From: Prorocentrum cordatum
Taxonomy: Eukaryota > Sar > Dinophyceae > Prorocentrales > Prorocentraceae
Length of the DNA: 64,000 bases
Direction: 5' to 3'
NCBI GenBank assembly: GCA_963575745.1
Contig: CAUYUJ010017815.1
Span: 697,483 to 761,482, forward strand
The notes under the pieces are model-generated. The model ran no database searches, was not told where the DNA came from, and was given only the letters and a program-made list of their open reading frames with translations. This document shows, in pieces, positions 12,220 to 23,446 of the stretch (its first letter is position 1; every line of letters begins with the position of its first letter). Both the position numbers and the translations under genes were made by a program.

Positions 12220-12312
12220 TGAAGAGGAGGAGGAGGAGGAAGAGAAGGAGGAGGAACCCGATCGACCCAGGAGGAGGAGGAGGAGAAGGAGGAGGAGGAG
12301 GAGTAGGAGGAG
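12220..12312. repeat. (GGA)n repeat with CGATCGACC insertions
   Basis: Two GGA-rich blocks separated by CCCGATCGACCCAGG. The flanks repeat CTCCTGGGGTTCATCCTGG-type words on both sides. Confidence 0.8.
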
Positions 12313-12544
12313 CCCGATCGACCCCTCCTGGGGTTCATCCTGGCCTCTTTCCCGAGCCACGTCTGGCCACGGCGGCGGGGGGCCCTTTCACGGGCCCAAA
12401 GGGGCAAGGATGGAGGAGGGGGAAGGCTCTCGTGCCTGCTGCATGCCCTGCATGCCCTGCCTCAAATCTCGATTTCGGGCTCGGCACGGCTAAACTTTCT
12501 GCGACACGCCGGCGGGAAAGGAGGGTGGAGGCGGATGTAGGAGG

Positions 12545-12640
12545 ATTCCTTCTCCTTCTCCTCTCCTCCTCTCCTCCTCTCTTCCTCCTCCTCCTCCTCC
12601 TCCTCCTCCTCCTCCTCCTCCCTCCTCCTCCCCATTTCTT
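12545..12640. repeat. (TCC)n repeat
   Basis: TCC/CTT triplet run. No gene. Confidence 0.9.
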
Positions 12641-13980
12641 CTTCGTGCGATGCTGCGGTGGTGTAACCACGGGCGCTGGCTGGCAGGCTGGCTCAGCACG
12701 AAACGACAACCAATGTTTTCGTAGCCGCTCCTGTGACTCTGTCGGCTAGCCCCTCGTCCTCATCCTTCCTCGCTTCTTTTTTTTCCTCTTCTTCATCCTG
12801 TTCCTCGTCTGGCTCCTCATCATTACCATCATCACCATCACCACCATGATCCCCATCATCATCATTCTCCTATGTCCTCCTCGTTCCCTTTTCCTCCTCC
12901 TGTCTCCCCACCATCCAATTATCTCATTGTCCTCTGGCCCTGCGCCTCCTCCAATCCCTCCTCTCCCTCACCCGCCTCCACTGTATCTCCTGTTGCTGGG
13001 CACGCCATTGTCACGCAGTGGGTAGCGCCGAGTTCGAGGCCGATCGCATTTCGTATACCGAGCAGTCCACTTGAGCTCCTCGCGTATGGCTTCATCCTCG
13101 CGCTCCTGTGCTCTTCACTCTGCTCCTCCACTACATCGACGCGGAGTCCTGGCTTTTTGTTCAAGACAGCAGGGTCAACCTTCTCGGGCTTGAAGTTGGC
13201 GGGCAATCCCCGGGACCTTGGGGCAGACAGACACTGTCTCCCTTCCTCCAGCACGTGGACGTCTAATACAATAAGGCGGATGGGGCTATATAGGAGGAGG
13301 AGAAGGAAGAGAAGGAGGAGGAGGAGGAGAGGAACGAGAAGGACGTACCAACATGTCAGACAAATGAGACGCGAGTATGTGTGACGAATCAGGGGCCAAG
13401 GTCCGTCAACGCACCTCCCGCTCCATCCAAGCATGTGCCCAGAGGTAACCGTGGTGTGGCCAAATCTAGCTCAGCATGGCTTCGAACACCGCCTAAAACA
13501 GCCCAATTTATAATGCTCCTCCTTCTTCGCATCATTTCGCCATTTCTCTCCCTCCTCTCCCACTTCGCCCTCGTCGGGACTCCAAGGCAACACTGGACAT
13601 CGTCACGATTCCCGTCTGCTGTGCCCCAGGGGAGTTGCAGAAAGCCTCGAGGGACAAGAAGACGAGGGGATAACGAAAAGTAGGATACCGATGAAGACGA
13701 CGCGAAAAGCATTGGCCTCGGTCTGAACAAGCGGGAAGCCAGGCATGCCACATGGGATGATCAGGAAAGCAGCCGGCCACAGGCGGAGCCTGAGGGCGTA
13801 CTGAATCGAGAACGAGCTCGGCTGGCGGTCGACCTTGTCCTCCTTGTAGATGCGCTCGGCCCAAAGCTGCTGCTCCCTCGCGGGCTGGCCGCGACTGCTC
13901 TTCCCGACTCTTCCCTCTTCACTCTTCTGCCTGTCGCCATCCCCCCGCCACTGCCCATCCGACCACCTTTCCCGCCCTTC
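12641..13980. other. No recognisable gene
   Basis: A TCC/ATC-rich start (12760-12890) is followed by mixed sequence. A minus-strand open segment at about 13280-12950 has balanced composition but no recognisable domain. Confidence 0.4.
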
Positions 13981-14052
13981 TGCTCGCTCTCTCTCTCTCT
14001 CTTTCTCGCGCGCTCTCGCTCTCTCTCTCTCTCTCTCTCTTTCTCTATTTCC
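13981..14052. repeat. (CT)n repeat
   Basis: CT dinucleotide tract with GCGCG interruptions. Confidence 0.9.
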
Positions 14053-14169
14053 TTACCTGGGCTCTGCCTAGAAGGGCTCTTACTGTATAAGCTTAAAGGG
14101 CCGGGCAGTGGGCCACGCCCCGTGGCGGTTCCCCCGGCATCCGCCCCGCGGTTCCCCCAGGATCCCCCG

Positions 14170-14790
14170 CTTTGCCTAGCCTAGCTTAGCTTAGCTTAGC
14201 TTAGCTTGGCTTAGCTTAGCTCAGCTCAGCTTAGCTTGGCTTAGCTTAGCTTAGCCTAGCCTAGCTTAGCTTAGCTTAACATAGCTTCGCTTACCTTAGC
14301 TTAGCGCAGCATAGCGCAGCGCAGCATTCGCACAGTATAGCATAGCAGAGCATAGCCAAACATAGCACATGATATCATAGCATAGCATAGCATAGCTCAG
14401 CATAGCATAGCAGAGCATAGCATAGCGCAGCATATCATAGCATAACATAGCATAGCATAGCATCGCATATCATAGCATTGCTTAGCATAGCACAGCGCAG
14501 CATAGCATAGCACATCATATCATCATATCATAACATAAAATAACATAGCGCAGCATAACATTGCATCGCATAGCATAGCGCAGCATATCATATCACAGTC
14601 TAGCAGTGTATGGCATCGCACAGCATAGCATAGCATAGCGCAGCGTAACATCGCATATCATAGCGAAGCATAGCTTAGCTTAGCTTAGCTTAGCACAGCA
14701 TAGCGCAGCGCAGCATTAGCACAGCACAGCATAGCATAGCAGAACATAGCATAGCCAAGCATAGCATAGCATAGCATCGCATGCAACGCA
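14170..14790. repeat. Pentanucleotide array (TAGCT)n/(TAGCA)n
   Basis: About 620 bp of diverged five-base units. They begin as TTAGC and change to ATAGC, GCAGC and ATATC variants, with a second TTAGC patch near 14670-14695. No frame is open, consistent with an old microsatellite expansion. Confidence 0.95.
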
Positions 14791-14799
14791 AAATCAAAA

Positions 14800-15005
14800 C
14801 CAATGCGACGTTGTAGATGTAGATGTAGCTGTAGGTGTAGGTGTAGATGTGGATGTACGTGTAGGTGTATGTAGATGTAGATGTAGGTGTAGATGCAGGT
14901 GTGGATGTAGATGTAGATGTGAGTATCGCTGTTGATGTTGATGTAGATGTAGATGAAGGTGTTTATGTTAATGTAGCTGTCGGTGTAGATGTAGATGTTG
15001 CTTTC
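14800..15005. repeat. Hexanucleotide array (GTAGAT)n/(GTAGGT)n
   Basis: Six-base units GTAGAT, GTAGGT, GTGGAT and GTTGAT directly follow the pentanucleotide array. Confidence 0.95.
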
Positions 15006-15049
15006 CTAGATGCTCCAACTCCTAGGTAGGGTCGCACTGGGATAAGTAT

Positions 15050-15240
15050 CTCTCCCTCTCTCTCTTGTTAAGTGTTGTCTCTCTTTCTCTCGATGTTTCT
15101 CTCTGTCCCCCTCTCTCTCTCCTCCTCCTCTCTCCCTCTCTCTCCCGCCGCTCTTTCCGCTTCTCATCCTGCCCTTCGCTGTGGTCTCCCGCCCCATTCC
15201 ATCTCAATTCCGCCCTCTCCTTCTGTCCTCCTCCTCCTGA
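15050..15240. repeat. CT-rich pyrimidine tract
   Basis: TCTCTC and CCTCCT runs, low complexity, no gene. Confidence 0.75.
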
Positions 15241-15282
15241 ATTTACTCCCGCCCTTCCCTCTGGCCCACCCAAGAAATGAGG

Positions 15283-15428
15283 AAGGCCCTGAAACATTGA
15301 CTTGGAATCGGAGACGCATCGCCGATAGGTGGGTGGTTGGCCCTCGATCGCGAAACCGCTCGTTCCTTGGGGTGGTGGAGGACCCGATGGAGGGGCGATG
15401 CATGGGCGATTGGAGGTCCCCCCCGCCT
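15283..15428. mobile_element. Foldback (TIR) element, family A, copy 3
   Basis: The left arm at 15283-15330 (TTGGAATCGGAGACGCATCG, CCGATAGG) and the right arm at 15391-15428 (GGGGCGATGCATGGGCGATT, GGAGGTCCCCCC) match the two arms of copies 1 and 2 in order and orientation. The core is about 60 bp. The element is non-coding. Confidence 0.5.
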
Positions 15429-17050
15429 CACTGGGCCAGCCTCTCCGTCGGCGCCCGGGCAGAGAGGGAAGGGATGAGAGGAAGCATGAATGGCGCAGAA
15501 CAGCGGATAACAGAGCACGACAGAGGCTGGCGTGTGTGGTTTCATGGGGGAGCAGCTGTTTTGAGTTCGTGCCTCTGTTTGAGGGGTGCACCAGGAGCAG
15601 CTGTTTTGGGGTTCGTGTTTCCAACCTCAAGGAACAATTCGTTACCTGGATTAACTTATCCTGACCGACATGTAATCAGATGGTTGCAAACAGAGCTCGA
15701 AATGGTCCATCGAAGCATTGCGGGATGCCCGTTGCACTGTCGAGCTAACGTGCGCTGGACGAGGCGATGGGATCCCGCTTACACGCTTCTCCTGTTATGG
15801 CGATGCATTCGTGCATGCCAAATTTCGTATGATCTAGTGTGAGGTGAACCGATCGTGAACATTGCAGTGGTGCGTTCGCCGTAATGTCTTGTGGGCGCCG
15901 CGCTAGTTCCAGTCTGGCCTTGTTCCAAACTGTTTTCGGCGTCGTTGAAATCGTGGGATGGAATCGGGGGCAGGACTGGAATCGGGTCGGAGTCGGTGTT
16001 CCAGTGCTGGCGTCGGGGTTGGAATCGTGGTCGGAGTTAGTTTGGGTGTCGCGGGGTCTGAACAACTGCCAGCGTATGGGCTTAACTAGGTATATAAGGT
16101 CGCCTCGACAGTTTTGCAATCAGACGGAGTAGAGTACTGCATTGTGGGATGTTAGGCGAGATGTTCTGCGTGTCCTTCGTGGGCGTCCATTCCCTGCCAG
16201 GGTGATCTGGCACTTGAGAATCGGACCCCGCCGCAGAGCGGGTACACATTGTCGGTAAGACCTTGCACTGGGCAGTAACAGCTCGATCGTCCACTCTACC
16301 CACACGCTGCCCAGAGAGCTCCCCACCGCGCTTGCAACCGCTTGTGTGCGCTGTGTATCTGTTGTGTTCGGGACTTTTGTCCGTTGCGAAACCGTCCATC
16401 AAGCCCCCTCCCAACGCATTGAGCCCAACATGCGTTAGTAACGCATGCTGGCCCCCTCCCTCCCCGCCACATGAACCGCAGGGCTCCTTTTGAGCCCTCG
16501 TCGCACTGCGCGCGAGCCCGTGGAAGTTCAATCGAAGAGTGGGCATGTCAAGCATGTAGTTGTGGCTGTGTTTTTCCTTTCTCCTGGGTTAGTTAACAAG
16601 TCCAAGATCTTCCTGCTTCCAGAAAAAAGTGCTACATCAAAAAGCCGAGTAGGAACCTCGTCCAAAACCCCCTAGCAACCCTTCTTTGCCAGCCCGAGCG
16701 CCGAGCGAAGTGACGGATCCGTAAGGCAACGCAGCTGGATCGAAGCTGTTCAATCCTTGGCAAGCCGGCAAGGAAGCAGCTCGAAGTTGCCATGCCGCTC
16801 GGCAGAGGGCGTGGGGAGGGCGAGACCCGCGCATGAAGAAGCCCTGCGTAAGAAGAAGAGTCGTCAACGACCACGGCTCGAGAACCTGCGGCCTCCTGCC
16901 CCTCTCGACATCGTGCTCGCTGGGATGGTCAGCGGCGACGACGGAGGCATTGGCAACGGCGGCGCCAGCAGCGGACGAGAAGGACGGAGGAGGAAGAGTG
17001 GAGGACAGAGCGAGAGAGGCGGGCGGGAGGGGGAAGGGAGAAGAGCGGGA
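15429..17050. other. No recognisable gene; short GGAATCGGGG minisatellite at about 15955-16045
   Basis: Mostly unique sequence of lower GC. Around 15955-16045 there are several diverged GGAATCGkGGTCGGAGT units. Both strands have short open frames without domains. Confidence 0.45.
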
Positions 17051-17070
17051 CAATGTTTGGCCGAGCCATC

Positions 17071-17440
17071 TCTCCGCCTCCTCCGGCCTCCAAGCACGGG
17101 GGTACGGCCGAACATCTGGTTACCTTGGTGAATGCCAACGCTGCTGTTGGCTCACATACAGACCTCCACGTAGGACCCAGTCATGCCGAGCAGGAAAACA
17201 TCCTGTGGCAGCACTTCCATGGCTTCCTCAGCAGTGCCTCCCAGTGGGCCCGCTCTACGTTCTACGAGGACCTCTCAGGCTCAGCTGGTACGTGGACCGC
17301 CCCAGGAGCCCGCAAAGCGCCCAAGAGACGTGACTACACCACAGTCACCATGGATGTCAGCGTGCCTGCGCAAGGGGTTGATCATGACATCGACCTGACA
17401 GTCACACAACTCGACCACAATCTTGTGGCTGCCTGCCTGT
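17071..17440 (+). pseudogene. LINE-2 endonuclease fragment (APE-like, C-terminal half)
   Basis: The frame reads LVTLVNANAAVGSHTD, then HFHGFLSSASQW, TFYEDLSGSAGTWTAPG and DIDLTVTQLDHN. This corresponds to the NAxVGS, TWxxPxG and D-L/D-H segments of LINE endonucleases, which nick target DNA before reverse transcription. The catalytic Glu-containing N-terminal part is absent. The frame breaks soon after 17440. A linker-type segment (DHVKACEDHVRTSMEIAF) follows in another frame at about 17600-17645. Confidence 0.6.
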
Positions 17441-18552
17441 TTTTTTCCGCCGACTACGTTTGTGCCAGAGGCGCCTCGCCCATGCAAGGTGCGGCGCGAT
17501 CCCAGCCTGTATAAGGATCCCACCACCTCAGCGCAGTTATTCCGACACCTGCTGACGCAATTCCGACCCCCGCAGTTCGCGACGCATGCCACCGACCATG
17601 TTAAGGCATGCGAAGACCACGTACGTACATCAATGGAGATCGCCTTCCCCATCCGTACCACCGCCTCAGGCAGGCAACCACGCCAGTCCTGGATCAGTCG
17701 TACTACCCTAGGCCGGCAAGGTGAGAGAAGCATCTACGTACGCCATGCCCGACGTCTCGGGCAACTTGCGCAGAAGGCAATGCTACGCGTACTCTGTTTT
17801 GCATGGCGCTGGACTTAACAGCCTCTCCGAGGTCACCACTCAGTCGAGACGACCGAGGACAGAATGCGACAGGACGCTTTCCTAGCCTCCCCAAGCTCGT
17901 ACAAGACATTAGGTCACTACAGAAAGCAGCCAGCCAACTCCCATAATCTACTGCCTCTTTGCTCCGTCGGGAAGCAGACATTCGAGAGAGCAGTCAGGGA
18001 AAGAGTACTGGGCTGGGCAGACCACGCACGCTTGCACAATGGGGGCGCCATGGGGTCTCAGCCATCATCCTCCCTCCTCCCTTCCAGCCCTCCATGTACG
18101 AAGCAAGGTGGAGGGGATGCAGGGACATGGGCACATGTGACCAGTTGCTGGGACTACGCGCATGGAGTGCGAGCTTGTGCCATGACGCATCGAGAGCTTT
18201 TGCTGTTTCACATTGCTCCTCTTATTCGCCATGCGACCACAATGGATACATTGCAGCACTACGAGTCTCCTGCGCAGGAGGTGTCAGATGCATGGGACCG
18301 ACGCCAGTTCGATCAGGTTTTTGCGAAGCTGAGAGCCACGGACAGTGGGTCCTCCAAAAGGGTCAACCCCAGAGCGCTCTTCATCCTTGAATTGGAAGAC
18401 GGTTCAATGGCCACTACACACAGAAGCAGCGGATAGATGGCTTCGCCACGTTGCCGCCGAAGAGGTCGGAGTTGTGGTCCCTACCCAAGATGCAGAAGAG
18501 TTCTACTATCAGCTACCACAGCTTGATACAGCTCTCACGCACGTCATAGGGT

Positions 18553-19896
18553 ATGATGCAATTATTTTCTGCCAGCGCTGACAGACAGCAGGAATGCCGC
18601 ACTGCCAGGCCATCTGCAGCTAACCTTGATGGCATTACAGGCAACATGCTCAGACAGTTTGCGCCAGAGGTGGGCAGCCTCTTCTATCCAGCTGTTGTCA
18701 AGAGTTGCCTTCGGATCGAAGAGCCAGCGCAGTGGAGAGGCGGCAACTACTGGAACATGTGGACGCGCAAGGCCCCAGCAACTCTTTGCAAGAACCGTCG
18801 GTCGGTCATGACTCTTCCCAAGTAAACAAAACATATCGACAACTCCTACGGAGACCGCTCACTGCCGCATTGCCAGAGTACGCAGGGGACTCACACTGTG
18901 GGGGTATCTCGGGACGTGGGGTCGACTTGGCCGCCTTGGCCCCTCAGATCCTTCCAGGAGCTCGCGCTGGCCCTCAAACAGTTGGCCCTATTCTTTATAC
19001 TCGACGCTGTGTCGGCCTTCAACAGGGCCATAAGGGAACTGGTCATGCAGATAGGCACCTCCGACTCCGACCTCCACGTCATCCTCACCACCGCAGGGCT
19101 CCCTACCATCCTGGAGGCGGCTGGTGTGTCTCGGCATGTGCGGGCCCTCACGGCCTCCAGTTACACAGGCAGCTGGTTCTGGTACCCAGGGGCCTCAGCC
19201 ATCGCGTACACATTGGAAGCGGTGCCAGGTCAGCAGCTGGCCGATGTGATATTTAATTTTGTCATGGCAGCACAGCATGCATACGCGAAGCGCAGCAGAG
19301 TTTAAGCGAGCTCGAGCTCGACATCCGCATCCCCATCGCCACGCATGTCAGTATGTCCGACCTGCTCACCACGACGCCTGAATCGATCAGGGGAGGATTG
19401 GATGTGTGCTGTTTGACAATGGAGCCATCGTGGTCATTGGCCCATCGCTCGCATTAGTTTCAGCTGCGCCGAGGGTTGCCGAGGCAGTGGCTACCAGCTT
19501 CGAACGACGAGGCCTCCGCCTCAACTTTGCAGCGGGGGAAACTGAGGTGCTACTTCAATTCCGAGGCAAAGGATCGAAGGCTGCCAAAAGAGAGCTTTGG
19601 CTACAACGCCAAGGGCAGTACCAGGTGCAGTCGGATATTCTAGGCACTTTCACGCAACTGCTGTGCGTACATATCCTCATTTGGGCACCCAAGTGGACGA
19701 GCTGGGCTCCATTGGGCGTGAATTGGCCCATCGAGAGGCCTCTATCAAGTCCTCGGGGCAGCTTCTTCGGCGTCGCATATTTGGGGCCTCAGTGGACCTC
19801 CCTAAGGCTGCCTCTCTCCAGTTTACCGACACCCTTCTCTTCTCGGGGTTACTCTACAACTCTGGGACGTGGCCGGCATTAACGGACGCACAATAA
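18553..19896 (+). pseudogene. LINE-2 reverse transcriptase (decayed)
   Basis: Fingers: NLDGITGNMLRQFAPEVG and WRGG near 18620-18750. Motif A: FFILDAVSAFNRAIRE at about 18988-19040, with the Asp kept. Motif B region: PGQQLADVIFNFVMAA at about 19216-19265. The catalytic DD box of motif C, expected near 19400, is not recognisable and the frame changes there. Thumb-side sequence follows (ALVSAAPRVAEAVATSFERRG, then LRLNFAAGETEVL), and a connection segment (LLFSGLLYNSGTWPALTDAQ) ends at about 19890. RT would copy the element RNA into cDNA at the target site. With motif C lost and several stops, this copy cannot be active. Confidence 0.7.
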
Positions 19897-19902
19897 GCCC
19901 AC

Positions 19903-21139
19903 GTGCAGCACATCATGGTCAACAAATATCGACAGCTGCTACACATACCACAGAACGATTCTGACACAGTCCCGAACAGGGTTGTCTTGGCTAAGGTGGA
20001 GCGCCCCGACCTACAAGCAGTTTTGAGAGTGCAGCATCTGCGCCTGCTTGGGCGCTTGCTGCATCACGGCACGTCCATTTTGCGGAGCCTGGTCACACAT
20101 GTATATCGCACGGCACAGCCATTGCACACCACATGGATGCACAGGGTCATCGATGACTTGGAACGGCTCCGCGCTACACACCATCAGCTACGAGAGATGC
20201 CGACCCCAGCGGATAATTTTCACGCCTGGGAGGATCGCATCATGCATTCACTTTCGGCGTGGAAGAGCATGCTTGTGACTGCTCTACGTGCCCACGCACT
20301 TGCAGCCAGTCGCACGGCGATGGCCCAGCAAGCACAAGCAGCTTTCTTCGAGCTAGTCCGTCCAGGAGTGCCAGTACCTACCTATCACCGACCCCTCGCA
20401 CCCCATATACCCAGTCAAGACACGATTACCAGCATTGAAGTGTATGTGGTGTGGTTACACAGGGGGCACAGCCAAGAGCACAAGACAGCACATCGTGCGC
20501 ACACACTACAGTGCAGTACATGTGGTGTCACGATTCATGGGGGAAGGAAATACATGCATGTCGTGTTCGGTTGCCTTCGCATCCAGGAGACAACTGCGAG
20601 ACCACCTTGCATTCGGAGCGCCTGTTTGCCACCTTGCCTACATGATGCATGGCACTACTATCGATCTCTACAGAGCCGAGGCACTGCGTCTGGAGGACGC
20701 CAGTCAGCACACAGCGCAGCCCCGCGCAGGATTTGGAAGATGGCGTGCAACATATCCAGCATCAATGCAGTATCTGGAGGACGGTCTCTACCCATCAGCT
20801 ATGCTGGCAGCAGCCCTCTTTGATGATGACCAGGCCAGAGCGATCATCCAGGAGTCAGCCTACGAGCTTGATCCGATCTCCCTCCCCGCCTACCAGGACC
20901 TACTGAACAACCCACCTGAACCACCGACCCAAGAGCAGCCTCTTTTCCCCGACCGTCACTACACATACAAGTCCATGAATACACTGCAAGTGCAGCTGAA
21001 TGGGTACCGTGCCGCATCCATCGCGCAGAAGTGTTTGTACTCAACTTGTTTTCAGGAAGGAGACGAACGGGCGACGTGCAATCCTGGATCGAAGGGGATT
21101 TTTTCACGACCGAGTGCACATAACTACGCTCTGCGTTGA
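19903..21139 (+). pseudogene. LINE-2 connection and C-terminal zinc-finger region
   Basis: The first frame gives a helical basic segment (NKYRQLLHIPQN, VLRVQHLRLLGRLLHHG, WEDRIMHSLSAWKSML). A second frame at about 20430-20650 gives CMWCGYTGG, HIVRTH, CMSCSVAFASRRQLRDH and APVCHL, which are paired Cys/His fingers typical of the C-terminal part of such LINE proteins. These probably bind template RNA or target DNA. The remainder is acidic and proline-rich (EPPTQEQPLFPD). Overlapping open frames show at least one frameshift. Confidence 0.55.
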
Positions 21140-21899
21140 CATAGCCATTGACGATACCATGGGGGACTTGACACGCATAGCTACCACAAGTGAATGGGGG
21201 GAGCACATCCTATCCAAACGGGTCTGGAACACAAGGGGGGGGGCCCTGCGAAACCTGGAGCGCAGCCCGTTGGCTGGAAGGGGCCCCCGCCCCTCTACGC
21301 ACGCACGAATGGTTATGGGGTGTGCCGCGGGTCAATGACAGACAAGCCGTGCAGCTGCAAATTGGAGGGATCTTGTCTTTTTGCAACATCTGGTGTACCT
21401 CCTGGGGTGCCACATGGTGGCAGGGACGTCGGGGTGGATAGAGCACCCTGCTCCCCAGTACTGGAGGCCCCAAGCCTCTAGCAGTTTCCAGGGGGAGCCC
21501 ATAGAGGCCCTAGCTGCCTTGCCTGTGGTCACTACTGCCGACTTCGACCAATGTGTGCACCAACCCGCCGACATGGATCCTGCAGAACGCGGGCGCGGAC
21601 CGACACGTCTCCTGGGGGTTCGGTTAGAGTCTCTAGCTGCCCGACTCACCGACACACCGCGTCTAGGGAAGTGCCACCACCCTCCTGGAGCACACAAAGT
21701 CCTTCGAGGAAAAGAAATTACCCCTGAGGGCCGCTCTGTTTTCAGAACCAATGCCAAGAACACATACCCAGCGGAGATGTGTCGCCGTCTAGCCAGTGCC
21801 ATCTCTGCCTCCATCACGCGCATATGCGCTGATGAGAACGAAGCAGATTGCATACCAGATCCAGACCCGGCGTTAGTGGAGGGACTACGCCGCATTTAA
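21020..21899 (+). pseudogene. LINE-2 methyltransferase-like domain
   Basis: Four frames in succession read as one domain. They are EVFVLNLFSGRRRTGDVQ at about 21021-21075, VDIAIDDTMGDLTRIATT at about 21137-21190, GPCETWSAAR at about 21244-21273 after a G9 run, and IEHPAPQYW at about 21439. The tail is RSVFRTNAKNTYPAEMCRRL. LFSG, an acidic DIAID..GDL strand and a PC-containing turn occur in this order in cytosine-5 methyltransferase-type folds (motifs I, II and IV), and EHP sits where motif VI lies. This is motif-level resemblance only. The Pro before the catalytic-type Cys is missing here, and there are at least two frameshifts. Confidence 0.5.
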
Positions 21900-22034
21900 A
21901 TTGCTGAAGTGGATCAAGATTGCATGCCATAACCTGATTTCGCACACAGAGCTGGCAACAGTAGCAAGCACGGAGTACGTCGGAGCGATCCTGAACTACA
22001 CAGGTTCAGAAAAGATACGGACGTTACACAGGAT

Positions 22035-22349
22035 GTGCAATGTGAATGTGATCCGACCCCAGATTCTGAGCAGCACCCTGAAATATCAGCTGCATTCAGA
22101 CCTGGACTGGAGGAGGAGCTTGACGCTGAGGAGTTTGTAGGGTTTGGCGTTTCCCCCTCCTCCCCTCCCCCTCCTCCCCCGCCTCCGCCGCCCCCCCTCA
22201 CGGGTGAGCAGCTGGACCTCATCGCCGCCAACCGCGCCGTGGCCCGCCGCCGCCGCGAGGCCAAGCGGGCCGAGGCGCACAAGGTGCGGGCGCCGTGGGC
22301 AGGCACCCTCTCCCTCACCAACCTCTTCGACGAGGCCCGCCCCCCCTAG
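22035..22349 (+). pseudogene. LINE-2 C-terminal tail: proline linker plus RPA32-binding-like helix
   Basis: The frame carries an acidic stretch (LEEELDAEEFVGFG), eleven prolines and then LTGEQLDLIAANRAVARRRR at 22198-22257. It stops at 22349 after NLFDEARPP. The pattern LTxEQxxxIxxNRxxAxxRR matches the amphipathic basic helix by which SMARCAL1, TIPIN and similar proteins bind the RPA32 subunit of replication protein A. Assignment to the LINE is by position and frame order. It could be a separate fragment. Confidence 0.4.
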
Positions 22350-22390
22350 CTGCCTCTCTCATTTTTTGCAGGACGGGAGTAGGCCGCTCA
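22350..22390 (+). promoter_or_regulatory. Splice-acceptor-like pyrimidine tract and AG
   Basis: Directly after the stop codon, TGCCTCTCTCATTTTTTGCAG has the form of a 3' splice site (polypyrimidine tract plus CAG), usable in cis- or SL trans-splicing. There is no evidence of use. Confidence 0.25.
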
Positions 22391-22854
22391 TTCGACAAGG
22401 ATTCAGCGTTCGCGCTCATATCTGCGTCCCACCACCACACCTCCTGGCTTGCAGGCGCGGGCTGAGCAAGAGGAGGCGGATGGGGGAGGCCTGGGGGGGG
22501 GGAGCGGGGCAGCCTACACGCAGGAGTGGCCCTAGGCAAGAGTGACCCGTGGTGCGTGGCTTGCCGATCGCTGCATGCGATGCGATTCGAGAGTACCGAC
22601 CTGCGTACTCGGGTTTGCCCCTCCCCCCCCTTCCCCCGCGCACCACGAACCCCGCGCAAGAAAGGCCACTCTGGCGAAAGCTCACTCTCAGAAGGAATGC
22701 CGCCGACAAGGAGCCGACGAGAAGTGGCGACGGAGGCGCAGCGGCCAGCTCCCCCCGGGGAGGGCGAGGTGCCGCCTGGATCTGCGCGGGACAACACTCC
22801 GCCAGAGTTCCCAGGAGGCCACGAGTGTGGCCACGGTTGCGCTGTTGACTACCT

Positions 22855-23005
22855 ACCAGACCACCCCAACCCAACCCGAAGACCCGAATTTCGGGTTGGG
22901 GGGGGGGTAAGGGTTCCACATGTGTTTTTTCGATGTTTCCCGACCCCGCCCCACTGGAAATCGAGGGTAAATCTGAGCCTTCGGGTTGGGTTGGGGTGGT
23001 TTGGT
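22855..23005. mobile_element. MITE-sized foldback with 27-bp inverted repeats
   Basis: Left arm 22855-22881 and right arm 22979-23005 are reverse complements at 26 of 27 positions (ACCCCAACCCAACCCGAAG and its complement). A second hairpin, AACCCGAA..TTCGGGTT, is nested at the inner edge of the left arm. Total length is 151 bp and it is non-coding. No target-site duplication was identified. Confidence 0.6.
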
Positions 23006-23194
23006 GGGTGGTGAGCTGTTGCCAGCCCCTGGGGAGGGCGAACCCATTCTCGGCCTCCTCCGCCCTCCAGGCCTGCAGGCGAAGGACGGACCGGGCGCGA
23101 GGGCGACCGCGGCGCGTCTGGCCGAGGAGGTCCAGCCCATCGTCTTCCAGTGGTCGATCGACGAGGGGGCGGGCGAGAAAGGCACGAGGGAGAG

Positions 23195-23350
23195 AGGGGG
23201 GAGAGGAAGCAGGGGCGAGGCGCAGCGAGGGCAGAGCGAGGCGGGGCGAGGCGGGGCGAGGAGCGAGGAGCGGAGCGAGGAGAGGAGCGAGGCGAGGAGC
23301 GAGGCGAGGAGCGAGGAGAGGAGCGAGGAGAGGAGCGAGGCGGAGGGTGA
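23195..23350. repeat. GAGCGAGG-type short tandem repeat
   Basis: Imperfect GAGGAGCGAGG, GAGAGGAGCGAGG and GCGGGGCGAGG units. The Arg/Ser/Glu frames are artefacts. Confidence 0.85.
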
Positions 23351-23446
23351 AGACACGGGAGAGCCCCACGGCGCCATGGCAAGAGCAGGTCCAAACCCAG
23401 CTCCAAGGGAACTCCAGGGACGCATCCGTTCTCGTAGCTCTTCAAT

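Larger units (their letters stand above)
17071..22349 (+). mobile_element. LINE-2: 5'-truncated non-LTR retrotransposon with a methyltransferase-like domain
   Basis: A plus-strand run of recognisable retroelement domains in the expected order, interrupted by many frameshifts and stops. The order is C-terminal endonuclease, linker, RT, connection, Cys/His zinc finger, methyltransferase-like region and a proline-linked basic tail. The N-terminal half of the endonuclease and any ORF1 are missing, as expected from incomplete target-primed reverse transcription. No SL, poly(A) or target-site duplication was found at its ends. Its protein sequence is clearly different from LINE-1 at 48.8-55.1 kb, so it belongs to another family. 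Confidence 0.75.

Noticed and set aside
14170-14790. TAGCA array as CRISPR
   Set aside because: Five-base units without repeat/spacer alternation. The host is eukaryotic.
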